DNA of 64,000 bases from JAABQG01 sp963726365. Its GTDB lineage: Bacteria; Pseudomonadota; Gammaproteobacteria; Burkholderiales; Burkholderiaceae_C. The DNA is taken from the NCBI GenBank assembly GCA_963726365.1, contig CAVSCI010000009.1:124001-188000 (forward strand). Reading direction: 5' to 3'. A program made the position numbers and the translations under genes. The notes under the pieces were generated by a model. The model was not told the origin of the DNA. It did not search any database and saw only the letters and a list, made by a program, of their open reading frames with translations. The first letter of the stretch is position 1; the number at the start of each line of letters is the position of its first letter. Below are positions 1-8,239 of this stretch, piece by piece.

Positions 1-610
1 TGAAGGGCAGGTCGGCGACCAGCTCCATGCCGAGTTCCTGGCACAGCAGCTTCACGTTGGCCAGGTGCTGCTGGCCGGTTTCGGAGTCGGCGCGAAGGAA
101 ACCCACACGGGTCGCGCCGATGCTCTTGCCGTAGCCCAGCAGCGCCCGGAATTCCTCGCGGTGCTCCGCGCGCACCGGAAACACCAGCGGCTGGTGGGGT
201 CGGCGCAAGGTCGGCGAGCCGGCAATCGGGCCGAAGAACGGTACTTTCAGGTCAATGGCCGCCTTCATGACCGCGGTGGACGGGCCGCCCTCAATCGAAC
301 CGAACAGGATGAACACCTTGTCCTGCTCGACCAGCTGGCGGGCATTGGCCTCGGCCAGGTTGCCCTTGTTGTCGTCATCGAGCGTCTTGAGCACGATCTG
401 ACGGCCGTTCACGCCGCCGCGGCCGTTGATGACGCGCAGGTAGGTCTGGATGCCCTCCTGCACCGCCACGCCGTAGTCGTTCTTGCCGCCCTGCAGCGTG
501 ATGTTCTGGCCGATCAGAAGCTGGTTTTTCGTGACGCCATCGGCGGCCAGTGCCCACGACAGGGTCAGGGCCAGGCAAGCGGCGATCAGGCGGGGCAGAA
601 AACGGGGCAT
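1..610 (-). CDS. ABC transporter substrate-binding protein, branched-chain amino acid type (partial)
   Basis: Periplasmic ligand-binding protein of an ABC importer of the LivK/LivJ type. The gene runs off the left edge, so only about 203 N-terminal residues are visible. It starts with a typical signal peptide (positively charged MPRFLPR, a hydrophobic stretch, then ALA-A cleavage near residue 22). The mature start contains QLLIGQNITLQGGKNDYG and later FGSIEGGPSTAVMKAA, both typical of the Peripla_BP_6 fold, where the ligand sits between two lobes. The ATG at 610 follows a GGAG-like ribosome site. The ligand cannot be read from sequence: many Burkholderiales paralogues bind aromatic or other small acids. 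No permease or ATPase gene is inside the window. Confidence 0.85.
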   Translation of the reverse strand, partial: MPRFLPRLIAACLALTLSWALAADGVTKNQLLIGQNITLQGGKNDYGVAVQEGIQTYLRVINGRGGVNGRQIVLKTLDDDNKGNLAEANARQLVEQDKVFILFGSIEGGPSTAVMKAAIDLKVPFFGPIAGSPTLRRPHQPLVFPVRAEHREEFRALLGYGKSIGATRVGFLRADSETGQQHLANVKLLCQELGMELVADLPF

Positions 611-786
611 GCTGGTGGCTCCTTCAGGTCGTATTTCTCAGGCTACGGCTACGCGATCCACTTGAGGACCGCTGCTGGCGTCGCGGATCTGAAAATACTA
701 CGGCAAAAGGTTTACAGCAAAAGCCTTGTCCGCTGAAAAATCGGACGCAACCGGAAAAACGCCCGGATCGAGCCTGAAGTTTGCGC

Positions 787-1068
787 TCAATGCACCAGCA
801 CCGGATGCTGAGCCAGCCCGCTGTAACTCTCCAGCGTGTCTTCCACTTCTTCCTGGGTGGGCGTGTTGACCTGCCAGGCATTGATCTTCTGCTGGAACAT
901 CTCGGCCCATGAGCCGTCGAGGTAGACCTCTTTTCCACGGCGCTTGTCCACGATCTCGAAGCCGTGACGCGCCAGCATGGGCACGCTGGACTCCGGCGCG
1001 CCGTCTTCCTGCGCGTTGGCCAACAGATGCATGACGGCAAAAGTGTCGGACTCGTAGAGCGTATTCAT
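787..1068 (-). CDS. DUF3567 family protein
   Basis: Small acidic soluble protein of 93 residues, of unknown function. The sequence (start MNTLYESDTFAVMHL, later the RRGKEVYLDGSWAEMF region) matches the DUF3567 family, which I know from Burkholderiales genomes. The ATG at 1068 was chosen over the upstream ATG at 1086 because an AAGGAA ribosome site lies about 9 bases before it, inside the longer reading. No signal peptide or membrane segment is visible. It stands alone between the DUF3108 gene and the ABC binding protein, all on the same strand, with its own possible promoter upstream. Confidence 0.8.
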   Translation of the reverse strand: MNTLYESDTFAVMHLLANAQEDGAPESSVPMLARHGFEIVDKRRGKEVYLDGSWAEMFQQKINAWQVNTPTQEEVEDTLESYSGLAQHPVLVH

Positions 1069-1094
1069 GGGATCATTTTCCTTCACGGTTGCCT

Positions 1095-1124
1095 GTCATA
1101 TTGCAACGACTGTGCCAGTTTCAA
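1095..1124 (-). promoter_or_regulatory. Possible sigma-70 promoter of the DUF3567 gene
   Basis: Read on the minus strand, TTGAAA at 1124-1119 and TATGAC at 1100-1095 are separated by 18 bases and lie about 30 bases before the DUF3567 start. The match is fair but not perfect and nothing else supports it. Confidence 0.35.
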
Positions 1125-1199
1125 GGTTGACAGGCTAATCTGGTGCGTGATCACCACACTTTTTCCTTGTATCCGGGGCCCTCGGGGCCGGGTAAACCG

Positions 1200-2306
1200 C
1201 TATTTCAGGTCTTCTGCGGGCTCGGTGGCACGCAATTCCTGGTCGATGAAGTCGCCGTTGGCCTGGGTGATGCGGATGCGCACGGGCAGGTAGTTCATCG
1301 ACGGCGCGTACCACAACTCAACCCGGGTGTCGAACTCGCGCCGCGGGGCGCGGGTGAGCTTGAAGGCCATCACTTCACCGATTGGAAGGTTCAGTCGCTC
1401 CTCGCCTTCCGAAAGTATCACCCAGGACTCGGCATCGCGCGTGCTGACGGTCTGGAGTGTGAGGCTGTTGCCAGGCGCCAACTGACCAGGCTGGGCGGCC
1501 ATGAGCGCGCCAAGTTGAATGAACAGGCTGAGCCGGTCCTGCGCGCCGGGAAGCAGGGGGGCGTCGGGGGTGTTGGCGCTGAAAGTGATGCGCTGCGTTT
1601 CACGGTTGAAATGCGCGGCTTGCTCGCCCCGCCACTTGTCGGCATAGCGGCGCGGCGCCAGTCCTTGCGGGGTGATGTCGCCCTCGCTGGTCTGCGAGCG
1701 TGAACCGATCAGGAAAGCGCTGACGTACAAGCGGATCGCATAGCGCCGGCCATCCTGTTGCCAGAGCACCTCGCCGCGGACGTTGTAGTCCATCTTGCGC
1801 GCCTGGCCGGTGAGGTTGTAGAGCAGGCGCACCGAAGCCGGCGCGGTGGCGATGAGGTTATTGCCATCCGGTGGCCGGACGCCGGACACCGCCGACGCTG
1901 GCTCGGCGGGGGCGACCGCGGTGTCAGCAGGCGCCGATTCAGTGCTCGTGGAATTTGCCATGGGATCTGTCGTGGATTCGCTCTGCTCGGGTATCGGTTC
2001 CCCCTGGCTTGATGCGATGTCCGCTTCTGGCATCGGGCTGGGTGTTGCCGCAGCGGGGCGGGGCGGTTTGTTCACGACGGGTGGCCGCTTCTTCGCTACG
2101 GGGGGCGCCGGCGGTGTGTTGACAACATCGGGGGGTGGGGGGGCGGGTGTCAGGGTGCGGGTGTTGATCGCGGCCACGCGAACGATCGGCGCCTTGTCGG
2201 GAAGGAGCGAAAGGGAGGCCTCCTGGAGCATCAACAGATGCGCGGCCAGGACGAGGGCCGTCAGGGCCGCCAGCGGCCGCAGCGCGACCGGTGCCCGCGC
2301 GTTCAT
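1200..2306 (-). CDS. DUF3108 domain-containing protein
   Basis: Predicted periplasmic or membrane-anchored protein of 368 residues with a C-terminal DUF3108 domain. An N-terminal hydrophobic segment (residues about 12-31) is followed by a proline- and alanine-rich linker (about 50-150), as in TonB-like spanning proteins, then a beta-rich domain (about 160-368) with YNVRGEVLWQQDGRRYAI and a C-terminal region around MNYLPVRIRITQANGDF. The family is uncharacterised. Its ATG at 2306 overlaps the stop of the upstream iclR gene as ATGA, so the two are probably translationally coupled. The linker makes a role spanning the envelope plausible, but that is inference. Confidence 0.8.
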   Translation of the reverse strand: MNARAPVALRPLAALTALVLAAHLLMLQEASLSLLPDKAPIVRVAAINTRTLTPAPPPPDVVNTPPAPPVAKKRPPVVNKPPRPAAATPSPMPEADIASSQGEPIPEQSESTTDPMANSTSTESAPADTAVAPAEPASAVSGVRPPDGNNLIATAPASVRLLYNLTGQARKMDYNVRGEVLWQQDGRRYAIRLYVSAFLIGSRSQTSEGDITPQGLAPRRYADKWRGEQAAHFNRETQRITFSANTPDAPLLPGAQDRLSLFIQLGALMAAQPGQLAPGNSLTLQTVSTRDAESWVILSEGEERLNLPIGEVMAFKLTRAPRREFDTRVELWYAPSMNYLPVRIRITQANGDFIDQELRATEPAEDLK

Positions 2307-3157
2307 CGCCGGGTGTACCCCAGGTCGCTGGAAAGCCGGGTGGCCATCGCACGCAGCGGCGCCTCGACGGTGCCGCCCCATTCGGCATCAAACGTGGCGG
2401 CCGAGCCCAGCGCCACGACTCCCAGCACCATGCGGGCATCGGAATCGAAAACCGGCGCGCAGAAGCCGACCACACCGGGTAACAGCGTATCGACCACCCG
2501 CGCCATGCCGCGCTGGCGTACGTCGTCGAACAGCGCCTCCACCTGCGCCAGGGTCGTGGGCAGGTCGGCGCGGCACTGCGCGTGCGGAATGGCCTGCAGC
2601 CGCCGCAACTCGTCCTGAATCATCGGTGCGATCTTGTCCAGCGTGCGGTCGGGCGTGAGGTGCGCGGCGAAGCAGCGCCCCGTGGCCGAAGTCAGCAGCG
2701 GCATGACATCGCCCAGGCGCAGGTTCACCGGGCTGGCCAGGGGGGACTCCTGCCAGTGCACGATGGTCGGCCCATGATTGCCCCAGACCGCCAGCGCCAG
2801 CGTATGCCCCACCGTTTCCAGCAGGGCCGGCAGGCGCTCACGCCCCATCTGCACGGCGTCCAGCCGGGACAGCGAGGCCAAGCCGAGCTTGAGCGCTGCG
2901 GGGCCCAGGTCGTAGCGCGTGGTGCCCGCGTCCTGCATCACCAGGCCCAGCCGCTGGAAGCTTACGAGGTAACGGTGTGCCTTGGCCGCACTCATCTCGG
3001 CGGCGGCGGCGAGGTCGCGCAGCATCAGCGGCCCGACGGCGCGGGCCAGCACGTCCAGCAGCGCAAAGCCGACCTCGACGGACTGGATGCCGGCGCGTTC
3101 CTTGTCGTGCGAGGCCGCAGGTTCGCCGTTCTGAAGGCCTGAGCGCGAATCGTTCAT
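2303..3157 (-). CDS. IclR family transcriptional regulator
   Basis: DNA-binding regulator of 284 residues. Residues about 22-85 form a winged helix-turn-helix (GIQSVEVGFALLDVLAR, then the recognition part AAAEMSAAKAHRYLVSFQ). Residues about 100-280 form the IclR effector domain (GMARVVDTLLPGVVGFCAPVFD). It is divergent from the fumarylacetoacetate hydrolase family gene across a 108-base gap with an AT-rich palindrome, so control of that gene and of itself is likely. IclR proteins commonly respond to aromatic or small organic acids; the effector here is unknown. Confidence 0.9.
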   Translation of the reverse strand: MNDSRSGLQNGEPAASHDKERAGIQSVEVGFALLDVLARAVGPLMLRDLAAAAEMSAAKAHRYLVSFQRLGLVMQDAGTTRYDLGPAALKLGLASLSRLDAVQMGRERLPALLETVGHTLALAVWGNHGPTIVHWQESPLASPVNLRLGDVMPLLTSATGRCFAAHLTPDRTLDKIAPMIQDELRRLQAIPHAQCRADLPTTLAQVEALFDDVRQRGMARVVDTLLPGVVGFCAPVFDSDARMVLGVVALGSAATFDAEWGGTVEAPLRAMATRLSSDLGYTRR

Positions 3158-3183
3158 TTGAACTAGAATTCCTGCTGCGTTTC

Positions 3184-3195
3184 GTTTAGTTAAAC
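3184..3195. promoter_or_regulatory. Candidate IclR operator palindrome
   Basis: GTTTAGTTAAAC has two 5-base arms that are exact inverse complements. It lies in the AT-rich gap between the divergent iclR-type gene and the hydrolase gene. Position and symmetry fit an IclR-type operator, but binding is inferred. Confidence 0.4.
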
Positions 3196-3265
3196 AAGTT
3201 TACCAATACGTAATTGTTGCGCAAAACGCGCCGGCACGTATGGTTTTGATGGAGACACTGCTTTC

Positions 3266-4282
3266 ATGAAGCTCGCCACTTACAAGGACGGCTCGCGCGA
3301 CGGTCAACTCGTCGTCGTCTCTCGTGACCTGAGTACCGCGCATTATGCGACCGGCATTGCTGACCGGCTGCAGCAGGTGCTCGACGACTGGAGCTTCCTT
3401 TCGCCCCAGTTGCAGGACCTCTACGAGACGCTGAACAACGGCAAGGCGCGCCATGCGTTCCCGTTCGACCCGAAGATGTGCATGGCGCCGCTGCCGCGGG
3501 CCTACCAGTGGGCCGACGGCTCGGCCTACCTGAACCATGTGGAGCTGGTGCGTGCCGCGCGCAATTCGGAAGTGCCGGCGAGCTTCTACACCGATCCGCT
3601 GATGTACCAGGGCGGCAGCGATGATTTCATCGGCCCCTGCGACCCTGTGGTGGTGCCTAGCGAGGCCTTCGGCATCGACTTCGAGGCCGAGATCGCCGTG
3701 GTCACCGGCGATGTGCCCATGGGCAGCACGCCCGAGCAAGCACTGGAAGGCATCCGACTGGTGATGCTGGTCAACGACGTCAGCCTGCGCAACCTGATCC
3801 CAGCCGAACTGGCCAAGGGTTTCGGCTTTTTCCAGAGCAAGCCGGCCACTGCCTTCAGCCCGGTGGCCGTGACGCTGGACGAACTCGGGGAGGCGTGGGA
3901 CCACGGCCGCGTCAACCTCACGGTGCAAAGCAGCTGGAACGCCCGCAAGGTCGGCCTGTGCGACGCCGGTCCGGAGATGACATTTCATTTCGGTCAGCTG
4001 ATCGCCCACATCTGCAAGACCCGCAACGTGCGCGCCGGTTCCATCGTGGGCAGCGGCACTGTCAGCAACAAGGGCGTGGAAGTCAACGGCCGCACCGAGT
4101 GGCCCAAAGGCTACAGCTGCATCGCCGAGAAGCGCTGCATCGAGACCATCCAGGATGGCAAGCCCAGCACCGAATTCATGAAGTACGGCGACACCATCCG
4201 CATCGAAGTGAAGGGGCGCGATGGCCTGAGCGTCTTCGGTGCGATCGACCAGGCCATCGCCGCGCCGGCGGTCGTGGAGTAG
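3266..4282 (+). CDS. Fumarylacetoacetate hydrolase family protein
   Basis: Cytosolic enzyme of 338 residues in the FAH superfamily, whose members hydrolyse or decarboxylate acylpyruvates and related ketones using Mg2+ or Mn2+. The N-terminal third (to about residue 90) is the variable cap. The catalytic FAH fold follows, with metal-ligand motif FGIDFEAEIAVV, LVNDVSLRNL, KPATAFSPVAV and SIVGSGTVSNKGVE. The start is supported by GGAG 11 bases upstream. Length and N-terminal type match the FAH-domain proteins often found in aromatic (homogentisate or gentisate) catabolism. True FAH, with a longer N-terminal SH3 domain, is less likely. Control by the divergent IclR protein is probable. Confidence 0.85.
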   Translation: MKLATYKDGSRDGQLVVVSRDLSTAHYATGIADRLQQVLDDWSFLSPQLQDLYETLNNGKARHAFPFDPKMCMAPLPRAYQWADGSAYLNHVELVRAARNSEVPASFYTDPLMYQGGSDDFIGPCDPVVVPSEAFGIDFEAEIAVVTGDVPMGSTPEQALEGIRLVMLVNDVSLRNLIPAELAKGFGFFQSKPATAFSPVAVTLDELGEAWDHGRVNLTVQSSWNARKVGLCDAGPEMTFHFGQLIAHICKTRNVRAGSIVGSGTVSNKGVEVNGRTEWPKGYSCIAEKRCIETIQDGKPSTEFMKYGDTIRIEVKGRDGLSVFGAIDQAIAAPAVVE

Positions 4283-4292
4283 GTTGCAACAG

Positions 4293-4320
4293 GGTCATCC
4301 CGGACTTGATCCGGGATCCA
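4293..4320. repeat. REP-like palindrome (CCCGGACTTGATCCGGG type)
   Basis: GTCATCCCGGACTTGATCC and the following bases form a palindrome with CCCGGA and TCCGGG arms. Similar elements are widely scattered in alpha- and betaproteobacterial intergenic DNA. It lies between the convergent FAH-family and marC genes and could act as a weak terminator. I see only one copy here. Confidence 0.5.
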
Positions 4321-4387
4321 TCGGTTGCCGGTCGAGCCCTTGTTGCCAGCGCCTGGGATTCCCTGGGTGCAGGGGCAGGTGGCGGGC

Positions 4388-4981
4388 TCAGAGCTGCTTC
4401 GCCAGCGCCTTGACCCCGCGGATCATCATCTCCACGGAGATCGCGACCAGGATCAGGCCCATCAGCCGCTCGAAGGCCATCACCACCCGGTCGCCGACGA
4501 GACGCTGGATGCGCTCGGCCAGCACCAGAACGATGGCGCACACCGCCATGGTCACGCTCAGGGCGGCCACCCATTCCAGCCGCCGCTCGGGCGCCTGGCT
4601 GACCAGCAGCATCACCGTGGCCAGCGCCGAGGGGCCGGCCAGCGCGGGGATGGCCAGTGGCACGATCAGCGGCTCGCCCTGGGGCTCGACCACTTCGCCG
4701 GGCGGCGGCGGGAAGATCATGCGCAGCGCGATCAGAAACATCACCACGCCGCCAGCGATCTGCAGCGACAGGTCGGACAGGTTCATCAGCCGCAGGAAGC
4801 CGTCGCCGATGAACATGAAGGTCAGCAACAGGCCAAACGCAATCAGCACCTCGCGCAGGATGACCCACGGCCGGCGCGCCGCTGGCACATGGCGCAAGGC
4901 ACTGGCAAAGATCGGGATGTTGCCAAACGGGTCGGTGATGAGCATCAGCAGGATGGTGGCCGAGGCGAAGGTGTAAGTCAT
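4388..4981 (-). CDS. MarC family integral membrane protein
   Basis: Inner-membrane protein of 197 residues with about six transmembrane helices. It belongs to the MarC/UPF0056 family, once linked to multiple antibiotic resistance but now regarded as of unknown function. The family signature ITDPFGNIPIFASAL is near the N-terminus, and the second half carries LIVPLAIPALAGPSALATVM. ATG 4981 gives MTYTFASATILLMLITDP and is preceded by GTGGGGG. An in-frame ATG at 5002 would add seven residues and cannot be excluded. It shares a strand with the VOC gene upstream but is separated by 91 bases. Confidence 0.85.
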   Translation of the reverse strand: MTYTFASATILLMLITDPFGNIPIFASALRHVPAARRPWVILREVLIAFGLLLTFMFIGDGFLRLMNLSDLSLQIAGGVVMFLIALRMIFPPPPGEVVEPQGEPLIVPLAIPALAGPSALATVMLLVSQAPERRLEWVAALSVTMAVCAIVLVLAERIQRLVGDRVVMAFERLMGLILVAISVEMMIRGVKALAKQL

Positions 4982-5072
4982 CTTTGCCCCCACGCTCGGC
5001 ATTTCGTGTCCTTGCTGCCCGCCGAGGGGGCCGTGGGCCTGCTTGGGGCGGGCCGGCGCTGGCCCATGCCGC

Positions 5073-5486
5073 TCATGCTGCGTACACCTGTTCCAGGGAG
5101 ACGAATCCCTTGACCTCGATCGGGTTGCCGAACGGGTCCAGGAAGAACATCGTCCATTGCTCGCCGGGCTGGCCTTCAAAGCGCAGGTGGGGCTTCAGAA
5201 CGAACACCGTGTCGGCCGCTTGCAGGCGCTGCGCCATCGCCTGCCAGTCCGGCAACTCCAGGATCAGGCCGAAATGCGGCATGGGCACGAGGTGCTCGCC
5301 GACGTGGCCCGTGGCGGCGGTCTGGAAGGGTTCGCCCAGGTGCAGCGAGATCTGGTGGCCGAAGAAGTCGAAATCGACCCAGGTGGCCGTACTGCGGCCT
5401 TCCGTGCACCCCAGCACGCCGCCATAGAAGCCGCGAGCGGCGTCGAGGTCGGTGACATTGAAGGCGAAGTGAAACAGGCTGCGCAT
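5073..5486 (-). CDS. VOC (glyoxalase/dioxygenase) family protein
   Basis: Small metal-binding protein of 137 residues from the vicinal oxygen chelate superfamily. The fold signature is visible as FHFAFNVTDLDAARGFYGGV at the start and FFLDPFGNPIEVKGF near the end. Candidate metal ligands are the His in FHFAF, a central His (HFGLILEL) and the Glu in PIEVKG. The family includes glyoxalase I, extradiol dioxygenases and resistance proteins, so the reaction cannot be named. No signal peptide is present, so it should be cytosolic. It lies between marC and the translational machinery protein gene on the same strand. Confidence 0.8.
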   Translation of the reverse strand: MRSLFHFAFNVTDLDAARGFYGGVLGCTEGRSTATWVDFDFFGHQISLHLGEPFQTAATGHVGEHLVPMPHFGLILELPDWQAMAQRLQAADTVFVLKPHLRFEGQPGEQWTMFFLDPFGNPIEVKGFVSLEQVYAA

Positions 5487-5551
5487 CCGGCGAAGGATAG
5501 CGCAGCCCGTAAAGCCGAAGCCTCAGGCCCCGGCGGGGATTTGAAACGGAA

Positions 5552-5932
5552 TCAGGCCATCGAAGGGTCGACTGCCATCGCGTCGTACTTCTTGAAGTAC
5601 TGGCGGGCCATGGCCACCAGCTGGCCATCCGTTGGGTGATCAGCGGCCAAGGAATCGACGATGACCCGGCTGATGGCGCCTTGGTGGCTCGCGCACCAGT
5701 CGCGAAACAGCGTGCGGGCCAGGCCGGGACCGGCCAGCAGCACTTCGTGGGTGCCGGCGAGCGCTGTCGCGATGTCAGCAAAGAATACGGCGTTGTCGGC
5801 GGCCTTGCCCTGGTGCTTGTGATGGCTGCGCGATTTGATGCGCTGGGCCTCCATAGGTTCGCGCTCGAACATCACGACATCGGCTTCGGAATGGTCCATC
5901 CAGACGACGGCGTGGAATCTGCCAAAGGGCAA
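5552..5932 (-). CDS. Translational machinery protein family (eRF1 domain 3-like)
   Basis: Protein of 126 residues resembling the small family annotated as translational machinery proteins: HAVVWMDHSEADVVMFE at the N-terminus, HEVLLAGPGLARTLFRDW in the middle and DHPTDGQLVAMARQYFKKYD near the end. The function is not established. The start is odd. An in-frame TGA lies two codons before the TTG at 5932, and the only other early start is the Met in VVWMDH, so TTG is the best choice although its AGGA box is just two bases away. It lies downstream of dksA on the same strand. Confidence 0.7.
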   Translation of the reverse strand: MPFGRFHAVVWMDHSEADVVMFEREPMEAQRIKSRSHHKHQGKAADNAVFFADIATALAGTHEVLLAGPGLARTLFRDWCASHQGAISRVIVDSLAADHPTDGQLVAMARQYFKKYDAMAVDPSMA

Positions 5933-5994
5933 CTTCCTTCAGGCCATGAAAACAGGGAGCGCGAATGGGCCTGTGAATGGGTCCGGCCGTGCCT

Positions 5995-6363
5995 TCAGAC
6001 CAGATGTTTTTTCTCGAACTTTTCCTGGCAAACAATGCAGCGTGATGCCTCGGGGGAGGCGTGCAGTCGCGCTGCCGGGATATTGACCCCGCAATCGATG
6101 CACTCGCCGTAGGTCCCGGCTTCAATGCGCGCAAGTGCGGCGTCCAGCGCGTCCAGTTCGGCAATCTCATGCTCGCCGATGGCGAACTCGATTTCCTTCT
6201 CGGTCGCCAGCTGCGCGGGTGAATCCTCAGGGTGCCCAAAAAGGGCGGAAGCGGCTTCGGCTCGGCTGACCTGTCCGCCGCGTTGTTCGGCCATCTGGGC
6301 CAGAAGGGCAACGCGCATGTCGAGCAGTTGCTTCTGGCTGGCGGCGATTTTTTGCTTGTCCAT
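5995..6363 (-). CDS. DksA/TraR family zinc-finger protein
   Basis: Protein of 122 residues expected to bind the secondary channel of RNA polymerase like DksA/TraR and alter promoter response. The C-terminal four-cysteine zinc finger is complete (C88-x2-C91 and C109-x2-C112, within GECIDCGVNIP and SRCIVCQEKFEKK). The N-terminal half is predicted helical with acidic residues (EHEIAELDALDAAL) where DksA has its coiled-coil tip. It is shorter than E. coli DksA (151 residues) and resembles the extra TraR/DksA copies common in Burkholderiales. The ATG at 6363 is supported by AGGAG nine bases upstream. Confidence 0.88.
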   Translation of the reverse strand: MDKQKIAASQKQLLDMRVALLAQMAEQRGGQVSRAEAASALFGHPEDSPAQLATEKEIEFAIGEHEIAELDALDAALARIEAGTYGECIDCGVNIPAARLHASPEASRCIVCQEKFEKKHLV

Positions 6364-6534
6364 GGAATACGCTCCTTCTGTATCTGTAAATTCATCATGC
6401 GCCAAATGCGTGCGCAGAGTCTTTGACAAACGTCAAGGCTGGATGGTTTGGCCGGGCCGCACAGGTTCGCTCAACAATCCCGTAGAAAATCCAGTCTCGC
6501 GCACCGTGCCGCTTTCACACCCGAGGAGCCTCCC

Positions 6535-7344
6535 ATGACCCACCCCGCCATTGACTACGCCCGCTACCAGACCCTGGCCATCACCCGTCGGGGTGTGAAT
6601 GACGCCGTGATCGACATCCAGATGAAGGCGCAGAACGGCAAGCTGCCCACCGCCGGCCACGAGGGCCACTGGGAGCTCAGCGAGATCTGGCGCGACATCG
6701 ACAAGGATGAAACGGTGCGCTGCGCTGTGCTGCGCGGCGACGGCCTGGGCTTCTCCGGCGGCGGCGACCTGGCACTGGTGCAGGACATGGCCAGCGATTT
6801 CGGGGTCCGCACCCGGGTCTGGAAGGAGGCGCGCGACCTGGTCTACAACGTGATCAACTGCGACAAGCCCATCGTCAGCGCGATGCACGGCCCGGCTGTG
6901 GGCGCGGGGCTGGTGGCCGGCCTGCTGGCCGACATCTCGATTGCGTCAAGAACGGCCAAGATCGTGGACGGTCACACCCGCCTGGGCGTGGCGGCGGGCG
7001 ACCATGCCGCCATCGTCTGGCCGCTCTTGTGCGGCATGGCCAAGGCCAAGTATTACTTGATGCTGTGCGAGGCGGTGAGTGGCGAAGAGGCCGAGCGCAT
7101 CGGACTGGTCTCGCTGGCGGTGGACGAAGACCAGTTGCTGCCCAAGGCCTATGAAGTGGCGGACCGTCTGGCCGCAGGCAGCGCCACCGCCATCCGCTGG
7201 ACCAAGTACTCGCTGAACAACTGGCTGCGTCAGGCCGGGCCGACCTTCGATACCTCGCTGGCGCTCGAATTCATGGGCTTCGGCGGGCCGGACGTGCACG
7301 AAGGCGTGGCCTCCCTGCGCGAGCGCCGCGCGCCGAAGTACTGA
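6535..7344 (+). CDS. Enoyl-CoA hydratase/isomerase family protein
   Basis: Crotonase-fold enzyme of 269 residues acting on CoA thioesters. The oxyanion-hole segment is seen as VLRGDGLGFSGGGDLALVQ (about residues 65-83), the second as HGPAVGAGLVAGLLADISIA, and the catalytic loop as RLGVAAGDHAAIVWPLLCG. In that loop the usual glutamates are replaced by AAGDH, so the reaction may not be simple hydration. ATG 6535 has GAGGAG just upstream and was chosen over a longer open frame from 6448. It is divergent from dksA and convergent with the glutathione transferase gene. The substrate is unknown. Confidence 0.85.
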   Translation: MTHPAIDYARYQTLAITRRGVNDAVIDIQMKAQNGKLPTAGHEGHWELSEIWRDIDKDETVRCAVLRGDGLGFSGGGDLALVQDMASDFGVRTRVWKEARDLVYNVINCDKPIVSAMHGPAVGAGLVAGLLADISIASRTAKIVDGHTRLGVAAGDHAAIVWPLLCGMAKAKYYLMLCEAVSGEEAERIGLVSLAVDEDQLLPKAYEVADRLAAGSATAIRWTKYSLNNWLRQAGPTFDTSLALEFMGFGGPDVHEGVASLRERRAPKY

Positions 7345-7437
7345 GCGGAGGCCGCCGCAGCCCGCGCCGCGCCAAGCAAGGCGGGCCCACTCGGGCGGCA
7401 GCGCAGCACACGAAGTGGCAAGCGTGGGGGCCTTACT

Positions 7438-8082
7438 TCAGGCCTTGACTTTGGCCATCATCAGTTCGGTGTTGGTCTTGCGGTCCGCGTTGACCTTTTG
7501 CAGGTTGGGCATTTCACCCAGGCGCTTGAGGTAATCGCGCACCGGCAGGTTGGCCAGCATGTCGCTGCCGTAGATGATCTTGGTGGCGGCGGCCACCAGC
7601 GGCAGGTGCACGGCAGCCGCGCAATCGGCCATCGTGAAGGTGTCGCCGGCGATGAAGGGCGAAAACTTGGCCAGTTTGCCAAACGCGGCGATGTTCTTTT
7701 CCAGCTGCTGTCTGGCCTTCTCCTTCGCGCCGTCGCTGACCTTGCCGCCGAAGAATGCTTCCGGGTACAGGTTGCGTGCGACCAGCTCCAGGTGCAGTTC
7801 GATGAAGCGCAGCAACTCGCGCACCTTGCTGGCGGCGAACGGGTCGGCCGGCAGCAGCGGGTGCTGCGGGTATTTCGACTCGATGTACTCCAGGATCACG
7901 GTGGATTCGCAAAGCGCACCGTCGTCGGTGATGATGTAGGGCACCTTGCCCAGCGGGCTGGCCTCGGGGTCGGTCTTGCCCACCCAAGCCAGAACCTCCT
8001 CGAACGGCACGCCTTTTTCAAGCAGCGCGAATTTGACCTTGTTGTAGTAGTTGCTGGCGGCAAAGCCACAGAGTTTGAGCAT
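7438..8082 (-). CDS. Glutathione S-transferase family protein
   Basis: Cytosolic protein of 214 residues with the two-domain GST architecture. The thioredoxin-like N-terminal domain (residues 1-75) starts LKLCGFAASNYYNKVKFALLE and carries the cis-proline motif GKVPYI and the glutathione-binding ESTVILEYIE. The helical C-terminal domain has GDTFTMADCAAAVHLPL, the usual N-capping box. The catalytic residue may be Ser/Asn of ASNYYNK, suggesting a beta- or theta-like class. The start at 8082 follows GGAG about 11 bases upstream; a much longer open frame continues upstream but has no coding character. Confidence 0.87.
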   Translation of the reverse strand: MLKLCGFAASNYYNKVKFALLEKGVPFEEVLAWVGKTDPEASPLGKVPYIITDDGALCESTVILEYIESKYPQHPLLPADPFAASKVRELLRFIELHLELVARNLYPEAFFGGKVSDGAKEKARQQLEKNIAAFGKLAKFSPFIAGDTFTMADCAAAVHLPLVAAATKIIYGSDMLANLPVRDYLKRLGEMPNLQKVNADRKTNTELMMAKVKA

Positions 8083-8239
8083 GGTGAGGGGTCTCCGGAA
8101 AAATAGGTGGGCGGGCATCCGCGCCGCTGGCGGCACAGCCCTCAAGCGTAACCGCGTGACGCTGTGGGGGTGCGTCGCCGAGTTGACGCGCCGCCAGCCC
8201 GGCTCCCGCCTTGTCCGGGCGTGGACGATAATCCGCGCC

